The notes under the pieces: model-generated
Database searches by the model: none
Told to the model about the DNA's origin: nothing
Seen by the model: the letters and a program-made list of their open reading frames with translations, nothing else
Part shown: piece by piece, positions 1 to 7,437 of the stretch
How the letters are laid out: each line of letters begins with the position of its first letter
Numbering within the stretch: position 1 is the stretch's first letter
Made by a program: the position numbers and the translations under genes
Source of the DNA: Candidatus Hydrogenedentota bacterium
GTDB taxonomy: Bacteria > Hydrogenedentota > Hydrogenedentia > Hydrogenedentales > CAITNO01
NCBI GenBank assembly: GCA_903822375.1
Contig: CAIJOU010000858.1
Coordinates: 1 to 22,254 of the forward strand
DNA length: 22,254 nucleotides
Direction: 5' to 3'

Positions 1-33
1 AGCCAAAGCGCCTATGAATCGGCGCACTCCATA
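1..33 (-). repeat. REP-like hairpin repeat, copy 1 (left flank of RAYT)
   Basis: This 33-bp sequence is repeated exactly at 640-672, on the other side of the transposase gene and in the same orientation. Read on the minus strand it starts GGAG, then t, then the hairpin GCGCC-gattcata-GGCGC (5-bp stem, 8-nt loop). A short GGAG/GTRG head followed by an imperfect palindrome is the usual form of REP elements recognised by RAYT proteins. The copy begins at the window edge, so it may extend further left. Confidence 0.75.
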
Positions 34-34
34 A

Positions 35-628
35 TTAGTGCCAGTCTTCGCAGGGGTCGTATTCGTCGTAGACGTTGAGCTTGTCCGTCTTGAAGCCGTA
101 AACCGTTTTTACCTGCGCCGGAGGCGCTACACGTTCAAACCAGCCGACAGAACACCACGGATACTGCGACGCCACCGGGACAAGCCCATGCTTGACTGGG
201 TTCTGATGAGCGTAGTTCAGGCGCGCCAGGTAGGATTTTTCGTACGTGAGGCGTGTTTCACGGAAGTTGTGCCAAACTTTGCGGCCGGGATGCTTTTCGA
301 TCCGGTTGATCCAGACAGCCGTTGCACCGTGCAGGGAAGCGAGCATCTCCCGGAGGCTTTCCCCCCCAGTTTCAGGCGAATGGGCCACGAAATGATAGTG
401 ATTCGAGAAGACCGCCCATGCCTCCATTCTCCAGCCGAATCTCGTGGCGAGCTTCAGAAGGCCGCGTTGCAGGACTGCGAGGCGTTCGGCACCATGAAAG
501 AAATGTTCTTTGCAATAGGTGCCGGCGGTCACGAAGTAGGTTCCAGTTTCGGACAGGCAATGCGTCGGCGCATGCGGCCATGGAACTTCGTGCTGCAGAG
601 ATTCTCCGGTGTCCCTTGGGTCTTTCAC
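35..628 (-). CDS. REP-associated tyrosine transposase (RAYT, Y1/IS200-like)
   Basis: A 197-aa HUH-type single-strand DNA transposase of the Y1 (IS200/IS605-like) superfamily, expected to nick REP hairpins through a tyrosine-DNA intermediate. The HUH metal site is H77-Y78-H79 in SNHYHF. The catalytic tyrosine is probably Y139 in LNYAHQNPVKHGLV, matching the Y-x-H-x-N-P-V signature of RAYTs. The start is GTG at 626-628, chosen because AAAGGA lies about 5 nt upstream on the minus strand; no better ATG exists near the N-terminus. Length is normal and the frame intact, so it may be active. Identical 33-bp REP-like repeats lie 1 bp beyond the stop and 11 bp before the start, making a compact REP-RAYT-REP cassette just downstream of the DUF5696 gene. 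Family assignment is firm; activity is inferred. Confidence 0.9.
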   Translation of the reverse strand: MKDPRDTGESLQHEVPWPHAPTHCLSETGTYFVTAGTYCKEHFFHGAERLAVLQRGLLKLATRFGWRMEAWAVFSNHYHFVAHSPETGGESLREMLASLHGATAVWINRIEKHPGRKVWHNFRETRLTYEKSYLARLNYAHQNPVKHGLVPVASQYPWCSVGWFERVAPPAQVKTVYGFKTDKLNVYDEYDPCEDWH

Positions 629-639
629 CGCGTTCCTTT

Positions 640-672
640 AGCCAAAGCGCCTATGAATCGGCGCACTCCATA
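640..672 (-). repeat. REP-like hairpin repeat, copy 2 (right flank of RAYT)
   Basis: Exact 33-bp match to positions 1-33, same orientation, immediately upstream of the RAYT ribosome-binding site. It carries the same GGAG head (minus strand) and the GCGCC/GGCGC stem. The transposase mRNA leader may begin in or pass through this hairpin, so it could also affect expression of the gene; that is inference. Confidence 0.75.
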
Positions 673-712
673 TTATGCGGTCATGGTATCGACCGCCAAC
701 GTTGCGCACACC

Positions 713-2854
713 CTACTTCTCTGTATACTTGATCTCGTAGCTCTTTGCGGCAAAGTCGACCGTTACAGTCGTGCCGTCGCTGAAGGTGCTGCGCTGCTGG
801 CGTCGTGTGGCGTCGAGGAACTCGTGGTTGGTCATCTCGGCAAAGGCCAGCCGTTTCTGGAGCGCGGCGGCCTCTTTCGTGAGCGCGATGGCCAGTTCGT
901 CGGCACCAGCGCTCACATAGGGCATGCCCGCGTTGAGCACGCAGTGAATGCGGCCCGCGTCGCCGTTGGGGATGCCCCAGCCGCCGCCCTCGCCCATGTC
1001 CCAGGGCGTCATCAGGCTGTCGTGGTAGACGAGGTTGAACAGCGGTATGGGAATGCCGCAGGGATCGCCGCCGCCGAGGTTGGGCGTCGTGTAGTAGGGG
1101 CCGTGGTGCACCATCTCGATGGTCTTGACGAGATAGTCCGTCGGCTCCTCCGAACTGACCACGTAGCCGCGCGCCAGCAGTACGTCAAAGCAGTCGCGCC
1201 GGTATTCGGCGCACTGGGCGCGCGTGACGGGCTGGGTGGGCTGGTTGCTTTCCTCCAGCGGCACCACGGAGAACACATCGAGATAGGCGCCGCGCACATG
1301 CACCCCGTGGTTGGCGAACCAGTCGTGGTTGCGGCGGACGTATTCCGCCGCAAAGCGCGGGCTGAGAATGGTCTGCGGCCCGCCGCACCAAGTGCTGGTA
1401 TAGTCGCGGGTGCCGTCCACATGCGTCGCCGCGAGGCGGTCGTCAAAGGACGCCGCGTTGAGGTAGAAATCGCGGTACTGATCATGCACGGCGAAGAAGT
1501 AGCCCATTTCGGCGCAACGGTCGGCCACCTTCTTCATGCCTTCCAGCCCGCCCTGCTCCATGCCCACGGGCACCACGTCGGGATGGCCGTCGTCGTAGCC
1601 GTAATAGCCCCAGCCGTCGAGGTGCACGTAGGCCGAGTCGATGCCCTTGGCCTTGAGCTTTTCCAGTGAGGCCAGGATTTCGTCGTAGGTGACCAATTGG
1701 TAATTGCTTTCGATCTTCTCCTTGTTGAACATGGACGCCTCGGGCACGAAGTGATAAAGCGCGCCGACGTGCACCACGGGCCGACCGATGACCTCGTCGA
1801 GCGCGGGCGTGCGCACCAGCTTCTGCCGCAGCGGCACAAAGTCGCCGCGGTCAATGACGTGCTGGCGGTAGCGCTTGGCCATGGTCACGTGCGTGGCGTT
1901 GTCGCTGAACACGTAGCGGATACTGCGGAGGTAGCCGAAGCTGCCCAGCGTGGGATACCAGCTGGGTCCGATGAGCGTGGGCCCGCCCTTGGGGTGGCGA
2001 TACCAGCCGCCTGCATCGGCGCTGGATTCAAGAATGGCCTGCACGCCTCTGCCGTCGCGAATCTGCCCCCACCAGGGCATGTAGAAGCTGCGCGAGTTGC
2101 ACAAATCCTCCGCCACGACGGCCACGGGCCAGTCGCCGGGAAGCAGCATGCCCTGCATGCGCGGAATCACGGCCAGGTCGTTCGCCGTGGCACCCGTCTC
2201 CACCGCCTTGGGCCAGTGCATCATCGACATGCCCGGACCGGGTTCCTTCGCGGCGATGTCGAACACGACCTCGCTGCCGATGAGCAGCGCGGTGATGCGG
2301 AACTCGAGACCGGGCACCGCATCGAAATCGCCCAGCGTGATCGACATGCCCGCGCCGTAGCCGGTGAAGAACTCGGCCGCCTCGCGGCGTTTCGCGTCGG
2401 TCAGCGAGAAGCGGTCCCGTTTCCATTCCACGTCATGGGTGTCGCACGGCAGGAATTTCCAGGACGCGCCGCTCTGCGTGTCGACGGTCATCGAGAAATC
2501 CTTCTTGTCCCAGGTCAGGGTGAGGCCCGGCGCCTTCACGCGCCATGCGGTCTCCGTGTCGCTGAAGGCACCCTCCGCGCGCTGCGGCTTGTTCTGGGAG
2601 TTCTTCAGCAGCCACGCGCGCGTTTCGTCAAAGGCCATGTAAAGCGCCTTGTACGCAGCCTCATCCGCCGCGCCCGCGGCGATCTTTTCCTGGAGCGCCT
2701 TGAGTCGTTCGGCCTTTTCCGCCTCCAGCGCCGGCGGAACGACGTCCAGCTCCAGCCGCGCGGCGTACTTCGCCACCGTTTCCACCCGGGGGGCGAAATC
2801 TGCCGGCGCGGCCAGCGCCGCCATGCTGCACACGATCACAAGGCTTGATATCAT
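713..2854 (-). CDS. Secreted TIM-barrel glycoside-hydrolase-like protein (DUF5696-like)
   Basis: A 713-aa exported protein. The N-terminus (MISSLVIVCSMAALAAPA) looks like a signal peptide, followed by a charged helical stretch at about 40-85. A beta-sandwich-like region runs roughly 100-340, then a barrel-like region from about 345. Conserved patches are LDGWG (D413), GHPD (about 423-426), HDQYRD (457-462), GAYLDVFSVVP (D526) and SSEEPTDY (E569/E570). This pattern resembles DUF5696 proteins, distant relatives of GH101-type glycosidases; D526 and E569/E570 are natural candidates for catalytic acids, by inference. The substrate cannot be told. The start ATG has GAGGAG 7 nt upstream. It is followed by comEA upstream (171-bp gap) and the RAYT cassette downstream. 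Recognised from recalled family motifs only, so the DUF number is less certain than the enzyme class. Confidence 0.7.
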   Translation of the reverse strand: MISSLVIVCSMAALAAPADFAPRVETVAKYAARLELDVVPPALEAEKAERLKALQEKIAAGAADEAAYKALYMAFDETRAWLLKNSQNKPQRAEGAFSDTETAWRVKAPGLTLTWDKKDFSMTVDTQSGASWKFLPCDTHDVEWKRDRFSLTDAKRREAAEFFTGYGAGMSITLGDFDAVPGLEFRITALLIGSEVVFDIAAKEPGPGMSMMHWPKAVETGATANDLAVIPRMQGMLLPGDWPVAVVAEDLCNSRSFYMPWWGQIRDGRGVQAILESSADAGGWYRHPKGGPTLIGPSWYPTLGSFGYLRSIRYVFSDNATHVTMAKRYRQHVIDRGDFVPLRQKLVRTPALDEVIGRPVVHVGALYHFVPEASMFNKEKIESNYQLVTYDEILASLEKLKAKGIDSAYVHLDGWGYYGYDDGHPDVVPVGMEQGGLEGMKKVADRCAEMGYFFAVHDQYRDFYLNAASFDDRLAATHVDGTRDYTSTWCGGPQTILSPRFAAEYVRRNHDWFANHGVHVRGAYLDVFSVVPLEESNQPTQPVTRAQCAEYRRDCFDVLLARGYVVSSEEPTDYLVKTIEMVHHGPYYTTPNLGGGDPCGIPIPLFNLVYHDSLMTPWDMGEGGGWGIPNGDAGRIHCVLNAGMPYVSAGADELAIALTKEAAALQKRLAFAEMTNHEFLDATRRQQRSTFSDGTTVTVDFAAKSYEIKYTEK

Positions 2855-3025
2855 TGCGTTTCTCCTCGTTTCACGAATCCGGGACCGTTTCTGGCTGCCA
2901 TTCGCGCCAAACCGTCGGCTTGGGCGTGCGGGGGACAGCAGCCCTCGACGCTTATCTTATAACAAATGCCCAAGTGACGTCAGGCGCGGTGTCTGACCCA
3001 CATTTTCCAGCGGTGCGGCATTGCG

Positions 3026-3925
3026 TCATTCCACCGTGACGAGATTCCGCACCGCCTCCAGTTTCTTCTGGCCGATGCCGGAAACATTGTCCAGTTCATC
3101 CACGCTCTTGAAGGGGCGCTGCGCGAGAATCCGCGCCGCCAGCACCGGACCGATGCCCGGCAGGGATTCCAGTTCCGCCTGCGTGGCCGTGTTGAGATTC
3201 ATCAGCCCGCCGCCTGCCGCGGATTTGCCCTTGAACTTCGGGGCAGGGAGGGCGGTGTCGGATTCGGCGGGTTCAACCCGGTTGGCGGCGGCGCTTCGGC
3301 CCGGGGTGGGGCCGGTCGCCTCCGGAGTCGCCGTGCCCGCCAGATAGGCGGCCGGATTGGCCGCTGCGTGCTGCCCGCCGCGGCCGGAAATGCGGCCGTC
3401 CTGTCCGGTGGTAAGCCGCGCGCCCACCGGCACGGTCAATGTCGTGCCGTCCATCAGTTTCGCCGCGAGATTAATCTCCGAGAGATCCGCGTCGGCGGTC
3501 GCACCGCCCGCCTTCATGATCAGGTCGGCCACCCGGCTGTCCGGCGGCAGACGAAACAGCCCCGGGCGCTGCACGCCGCCGCGCACCGCGACGGCGATCT
3601 CCGGGGGCGGCGCGGGTGTTGGGGGCGGCACTGCAGCGGCCGGCGCGGACGTTGTCGTTGGTGCCACCGGCGGTGCCGCAACCGGGGGAGGGGCAGTGGA
3701 AGTTTTCGCGGAGTCCGCGCCCGCGGATGCTTTCGACTCCGTGGAGACAGGCGCTTGCTTTGCCGTGGCGGGCGGAGGCTTTTCAACGCGTACCGCCGCC
3801 ACGGTGGCCGGGGCGCCGCGACGCGCCGACCAGTAGATGGCCCCCGAGCCCACCAGCACCGCCAGCGCCACCCCCAGCAACAATGCCTGCTCCTTTGGCG
3901 TCAACAGACGATTTGGAGAGAACAT
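3026..3925 (-). CDS. comEA: ComEA-like competence DNA receptor (SLBB + helix-hairpin-helix)
   Basis: A 299-aa membrane-anchored protein. One TM segment lies at about 14-32, then a Pro/Ala-rich spacer to about 108. An SLBB beta-grasp domain follows (about 110-166, with GGVQRPGLFRLPPDSRVADL and AGGATADADL), then a second low-complexity linker (about 170-238). A C-terminal double HhH domain (about 240-298, NLNTATQAELESLPGIGP and NVSGIGQKKL) is the DNA-binding part. In transformable bacteria ComEA pulls incoming double-stranded DNA across the envelope. SLBB-HhH order is standard, but the roughly 70-residue linkers are long. The frame is open upstream to 4159, but that stretch is the repeat element. 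ATG at 3923-3925 has AGGAGG 10 nt upstream; an in-frame GTG at 3926-3928 would give 7-nt spacing and is an alternative start. Confidence 0.88.
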   Translation of the reverse strand: MFSPNRLLTPKEQALLLGVALAVLVGSGAIYWSARRGAPATVAAVRVEKPPPATAKQAPVSTESKASAGADSAKTSTAPPPVAAPPVAPTTTSAPAAAVPPPTPAPPPEIAVAVRGGVQRPGLFRLPPDSRVADLIMKAGGATADADLSEINLAAKLMDGTTLTVPVGARLTTGQDGRISGRGGQHAAANPAAYLAGTATPEATGPTPGRSAAANRVEPAESDTALPAPKFKGKSAAGGGLMNLNTATQAELESLPGIGPVLAARILAQRPFKSVDELDNVSGIGQKKLEAVRNLVTVE

Positions 3926-4003
3926 CACCCTACACCCTCCTTTCCATACCGTCCTCCAATATGGCAAACCCAGCACCCATACTGCAAATCGGCGCGCGGT
4001 CTC

Positions 4004-4140
4004 GTGGCACCCCCAGGTTCGGACAAGGTCCGGACTTGGGGGTGCTCCCGCCCCGTTGCGGTGGTGCCGGCGGAAAGAGCACCCCCAAACCGCACCTTCA
4101 CTGCGTTGCGGTGCGGTCCGAGGGTGCCACGAAACATGCC
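4004..4140. repeat. Double-REP (REPIN-like) palindromic element, copy A
   Basis: A 137-bp element in the divergent gap between comEA and the sugar transferase. It has two inverted units. Unit 1 (4004-4047) runs GTGGCACCC...TGGGGGTGCTC; unit 2 (4077-4140) runs GAGCACCCCCA...GGGTGCCAC; 29 bp lie between them. Each unit folds alone (GCACCC/GGGTGC stem) and carries a tip hairpin: TTCGGAC/GTCCGGA in unit 1 and ACCGCACC/GGTGCGGT in unit 2. The outer ends GTGGCACCC and GGGTGCCAC pair across the whole element. The GTGG head fits the GTRG head of REP elements. Copy B at 21728-21853 has the same layout. Confidence 0.85.
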
Positions 4141-4209
4141 GGTCCGCCGATCGCCCCATTCAAGGCAACGGTTTTGCGTGAACCACGCCTTTCCCCTTAC
4201 TATCAACGC

Positions 4210-5601
4210 ATGGAGTCCCTGTTCAAACCCGTTCCGGCCGGTGCGCCGCCCCGGCTGCGCCCCGGGGTGCTGCTGGCCACGCTCGATTTGCTGGCCAGTT
4301 TCACGGCCATGCTTGCGCCCATGGCGCTGCGCTATGGCGTGGCGGTTCCGCCGGAGCATCTCTATACGGCGCTGTCGTGGATGCCGCTCTTTCTCGCGTG
4401 GCGGCTGGCCATGGCGCACGCCTTCGGTCTGCATGATTTCCGGCGGCGGCTCGCGCCGTCGGACCATGTCTTCGGCGGTTTCGGCGCGGCCCTCGCGGGC
4501 GCGCTGCCCGGTTATTTGTTCCTCGCGCTCATGCAGTTATATTACGACCCCATGTCGCAGTTTTCCCGCGCCGTTGCCGTGACGGATACGGTGCTGCTTG
4601 CCCTGTGGTACGCCGCTTCCCGCACCGCCGCGCTGGCCGTGCTTCAGCGCATGGGTTGGCGCTTGCGCATTCTTCTGGCGGGACCGGAGGATGAGTGCGC
4701 TCTGCTTGCCGACGAAATACGCCGCCATGCGCCGGGGCTGGTGGAACTGGCCGGCATCGCGCCTCTCGACCCCGATTCCGGCCGTGACGGCGCGGACGCG
4801 TTGCTGCGCGAGTGGGTGGACCCGGGCCGCATCGACCGCGTTATTTTGTCCACGGCCGCGCTGCCCAATGCCTGTCTGGGCGCGGTGGTGGTGGGTTGCG
4901 ACCGGCGCGGCGTGGAGGTCTGCGTCAATCCCGACGTGCGGCTCGCGCTGCTGGCCGGGGCCGACGTGTTCAGCCTCGCGGGCCTGCCGCTGGTGCGGCT
5001 GAGCCCCAACACGGCCCGGTCCGGTTATGGACTCGTCAAACGCGCGATGGACCTGGCGGTGGCGGTTCCCGCGCTGGTTCTTTCGTCACTGATCATTCTT
5101 GTGGCCGCCGCGGTGATACGCATCACGGGCGGCGCTCCGGCTTTCTACGCGCAGGAACGGATGGGTCTGTTCGGAAAACGCTTCCGCCTGTACAAGCTGC
5201 GCACCATGGTCGTCGGCGCGGAGGATGAGACGGGACCCGTGCTCGCCACTGAAGACGACCCCCGCGTCACGCCGGTCGGCCGGCGGCTGCGGCGCATGCG
5301 TATTGATGAACTGCCCCAATTGTGGAATGTGATTCGCGGCGAAATGAGCCTCGTCGGGCCGCGGCCCGAACGGGCCGAATTTGCCGAGACCTTTGTGCAT
5401 GAAGAACCGCTCTACCTGCACCGGCTGCTCGTGCGGCCGGGCCTCACCGGGCTCGCCCAGATTCACGGCCGCTACGACACCGAATACCGCCAAAAGCTTC
5501 GCTATGACCTGATTTACCTGAATGTCATGTCCGCCCGCACGGACCTGCGCATCCTCGCCGCAACCGCCCGCATCGTGATCACGGGGCGCGGCGCGGTGTG
5601 A
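4210..5601 (+). CDS. Polyprenyl-phosphate sugar-1-phosphate transferase
   Basis: A 463-aa initiating phosphoglycosyl transferase that moves a sugar-1-phosphate from UDP-sugar to undecaprenyl phosphate, starting a lipid-linked glycan. The N-terminal half has about four hydrophobic segments (about 20-45, 55-75, 85-110, 118-140), then a degenerate Rossmann-like CoA-binding_3 region (about 150-265). The C-terminal catalytic domain begins at KRAMD (K277) with a membrane re-entrant hydrophobic stretch. It holds FYAQERMG, LYKLRTM, the DELPQLWNV dyad (D366-E367, covalent phospho-Asp/Glu site in the PglC family), GEMSLVGPRPE and RPGLTGLAQ. The long form with extra TM segments resembles WbaP/WcaJ. The ATG start has no clear Shine-Dalgarno, but it fits the first hydrophobic segment and avoids reading through the upstream repeat. 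The stop overlaps the start of the flippase by 4 bases. Confidence 0.93.
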   Translation: MESLFKPVPAGAPPRLRPGVLLATLDLLASFTAMLAPMALRYGVAVPPEHLYTALSWMPLFLAWRLAMAHAFGLHDFRRRLAPSDHVFGGFGAALAGALPGYLFLALMQLYYDPMSQFSRAVAVTDTVLLALWYAASRTAALAVLQRMGWRLRILLAGPEDECALLADEIRRHAPGLVELAGIAPLDPDSGRDGADALLREWVDPGRIDRVILSTAALPNACLGAVVVGCDRRGVEVCVNPDVRLALLAGADVFSLAGLPLVRLSPNTARSGYGLVKRAMDLAVAVPALVLSSLIILVAAAVIRITGGAPAFYAQERMGLFGKRFRLYKLRTMVVGAEDETGPVLATEDDPRVTPVGRRLRRMRIDELPQLWNVIRGEMSLVGPRPERAEFAETFVHEEPLYLHRLLVRPGLTGLAQIHGRYDTEYRQKLRYDLIYLNVMSARTDLRILAATARIVITGRGAV

Positions 5602-7031
5602 GCGCGTCGGATGTCATGAATTCCCCCTCGGGCAGCCACGGACGCAACCTCGCCATCATGATCGCCGCCGAGGCGGTCCAGAAGGTGCTCACGCTCGCGC
5701 TCTTCGTGCTCATCTCGCGCGGACTTTCCGTGGAGGACAACGGCCGCTACGGTCTGTTCACCACGCTCTTCCCGCTGATGGTCGTGTGGATCAACATGGG
5801 GATGTACGATGTCGCCGTCCGCGACATCGCCCGCGACTCGGGCGCGGCAGGACGGCTTGTTGGCGCTGCGGAAGGTCTGCAGATGTTCTTGTGCATTTCG
5901 ATCATCGTGCCGGCCATGTTGCTGGGGTGGCGTCAAGATGGTCCGTTACTGGCCTCTACGGCAATGGTTGCGCTCTTTGCTGCAAACGGGCGGATGTTCT
6001 TGGCATCCTTCGCCGCCGCAGATCGTTTTGGTCCGCCCGCGTTACTCCAGGTGGCACTGCGCGCTGGCGTCCTTCTTGCATCGGTTGGTGTGCTGTGGAC
6101 GGACAGGCGTGTACTGACGTTGGTAACCGTGTTGCTGTTGCCTCATGCCTTGTGGATAGCTGCCGGAAGATTCTGGGCATGGCGCGCCTTCGGTCTGCGC
6201 GTCCCGTATCCCATCGAGGCACCCGCCATTCCTTACCTGTTTCGTCAGGGCGCTCCCATCGCCGCGGGCGGTCTGTTCGCCACCCTTTTCTTCAGCATGG
6301 ACCTGCCGCTGCTGGGGCTGCATGCCACGCCGGAACAATCGGGCTACTATGCCATCGGCGCGCGTTTCATGTGGATGCTCTTTCCCCTCGTGGACATCCT
6401 GACCGCCGTGGTTTATCCCGTGCTCAGCCGCAAGACGGGAGGCGCGGACGAAGGCTTTGCCCTGGGCCGTGTGTTCAAGGCCGCATGGCTGTTGGGCCTG
6501 CCCATGGCCGTGGGTGGCGCGGTGCTGGCGGGACCGATCACCGTGCTGCTGGCCGGGGACAAGTTCCTGCCCGGCGCGTACGCTGTGGGCGGACTGACCG
6601 CGGCGGTGGGCCTGTTCCTGGTATCGTCCGTGGCCACGGTGCATCTGCGCGCCCAGGGACGGCAGATGGTGGCTACAATCATCATGGCCGCCGCCTGCGC
6701 GGCAAAGGCGCTCTTCATGCTGCTTTCTGCGGGGCAGGGCGCCGCTCTCGTCGGCGCCAATCTTGTGATCGGCGCGTTCATCGCCCTGTTGCTCGTCGGC
6801 TGCGCCGCGCGCGGCACGGCGGGTTTCGCCTGGCGCGAAGGACTCGGCGCACTGCTGCGCGCGGCGGTGGCGGCGCTGGTGATGATGTTGGTTCTTTGGC
6901 CCCTCCGCAATGCCACGCCGTTCCTTACCATTCCGCTGGGGGCATGCGTTTACTTGGGCGCCGCGCTTGCGCTGGGCGCCGTGGACGCATGGGACCGCTC
7001 GCTTGTCCGGGCGGCACTTCGCCGCGCGTAG
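5598..7031 (+). CDS. Wzx-like polysaccharide flippase (MOP superfamily)
   Basis: A 477-aa polytopic membrane protein with about 12-14 hydrophobic segments, starting IMIAAEAVQKVLTLALFVLI. It shows the typical MOP/Wzx opening with a Gly-rich RGLSVEDNGRYGLF loop and a charged SRKTGG loop in the middle. It would flip undecaprenyl-linked oligosaccharide across the inner membrane. The GTG start overlaps the transferase stop (GTGA), so translation is coupled and the two proteins very likely act in one exopolysaccharide or O-antigen-like pathway. No polymerase or further glycosyltransferases follow; the module is minimal or scattered. A stretch at about 5850-6200 is visibly less GC-rich than the flanks, which could mean mosaic origin. 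The substrate is unknown. Confidence 0.9.
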   Translation: MSASDVMNSPSGSHGRNLAIMIAAEAVQKVLTLALFVLISRGLSVEDNGRYGLFTTLFPLMVVWINMGMYDVAVRDIARDSGAAGRLVGAAEGLQMFLCISIIVPAMLLGWRQDGPLLASTAMVALFAANGRMFLASFAAADRFGPPALLQVALRAGVLLASVGVLWTDRRVLTLVTVLLLPHALWIAAGRFWAWRAFGLRVPYPIEAPAIPYLFRQGAPIAAGGLFATLFFSMDLPLLGLHATPEQSGYYAIGARFMWMLFPLVDILTAVVYPVLSRKTGGADEGFALGRVFKAAWLLGLPMAVGGAVLAGPITVLLAGDKFLPGAYAVGGLTAAVGLFLVSSVATVHLRAQGRQMVATIIMAAACAAKALFMLLSAGQGAALVGANLVIGAFIALLLVGCAARGTAGFAWREGLGALLRAAVAALVMMLVLWPLRNATPFLTIPLGACVYLGAALALGAVDAWDRSLVRAALRRA

Positions 7032-7110
7032 GCACCCTCTTTGGAAGACAGGGAGGACAGAAGTCGGCGGCGGATTGTATCCCGCCACGACCTTGCCGCG
7101 CGCCTGCCCG

Positions 7111-7153
7111 AGTCCCCCTTCCGAAGGGGGTGGCCCGAAGGGCCGGGGGATGT
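7111..7153 (+). repeat. Two-hairpin intergenic repeat, copy 1
   Basis: Contains CCCCCTTC-c-GAAGGGGG (8-bp stem) followed by GGCCC-gaa-GGGCC (5-bp stem) and GGGGGATGT. The last 31 bp (7123-7153) match 13321-13351 exactly, same strand. Here it lies in non-coding DNA 80 bp past the flippase stop. It may act as a transcription or mRNA-stability element; that is inference. Confidence 0.8.
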
Positions 7154-7242
7154 AGACCACCGCGCCATTGTCCAACCGCATCTTCTGCGCTCCCTGTCGC
7201 GGAAAGGATGAGCGGGGGCACCGAAGCACGCTGCAACCGAAA

Positions 7243-7273
7243 TTGACCTGTCGGATACTGTTGGGCGTAGAAT
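7243..7273 (+). promoter_or_regulatory. Possible promoter of GH94-like gene
   Basis: TTGACC (7243-7248) and TAGAAT (7268-7273), separated by 19 bp. The spacer is longer than the ideal 17, so this is weak on its own. The rng promoter candidate at 10143-10173 has the same -10 hexamer, the same 19-bp spacer and a similar -35, which adds some support. Confidence 0.3.
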
Positions 7274-7301
7274 CAAGTGAAGCGCGCGAAAGCATCCCGC
7301 C

Positions 7302-7331
7302 GAGAAGTACTGGGGGTCGTGAGAGAAGTAC
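7302..7331 (+). promoter_or_regulatory. Direct repeat GAGAAGTAC x2, possible operator
   Basis: GAGAAGTAC occurs at 7302-7310 and 7323-7331, start to start 21 bp, two helical turns on one DNA face. It lies just past the promoter candidate and about 110 bp before the GH94-like start. A dimeric regulator could bind here; no regulator is identified. Confidence 0.3.
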
Positions 7332-7437
7332 GCAGACCCGTCGCATTGTTTTCGTGGTCAACCGGCGGGGGTTACGGCGCGGACCGGACAATGTTTCGAT
7401 TTCACAGGCACCCGTTTTTTTGGGAGAACCATGCGCC

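Larger units (their letters stand above)
7032..7437. other. Intergenic region between flippase and GH94-like gene
   Basis: A 406-bp gap without a convincing gene. It holds a two-hairpin repeat (7111-7153), a possible sigma-70-like promoter (7243-7273), a 9-bp direct repeat at a 21-bp period (7302-7331) and a T-run with GGGAG shortly before the next start. Open frames here are short or carry the repeat-derived peptide EGGGPKGRGM, which argues they are not genes. Confidence 0.7.

Noticed and set aside
38..1669. Long plus-strand open frame (543 codons) opposite the RAYT and DUF5696 genes
   Set aside because: It is antisense to two well-supported genes, crosses the repeat at 640-672 and has no family-like motifs; GC-rich codon bias opens such frames.
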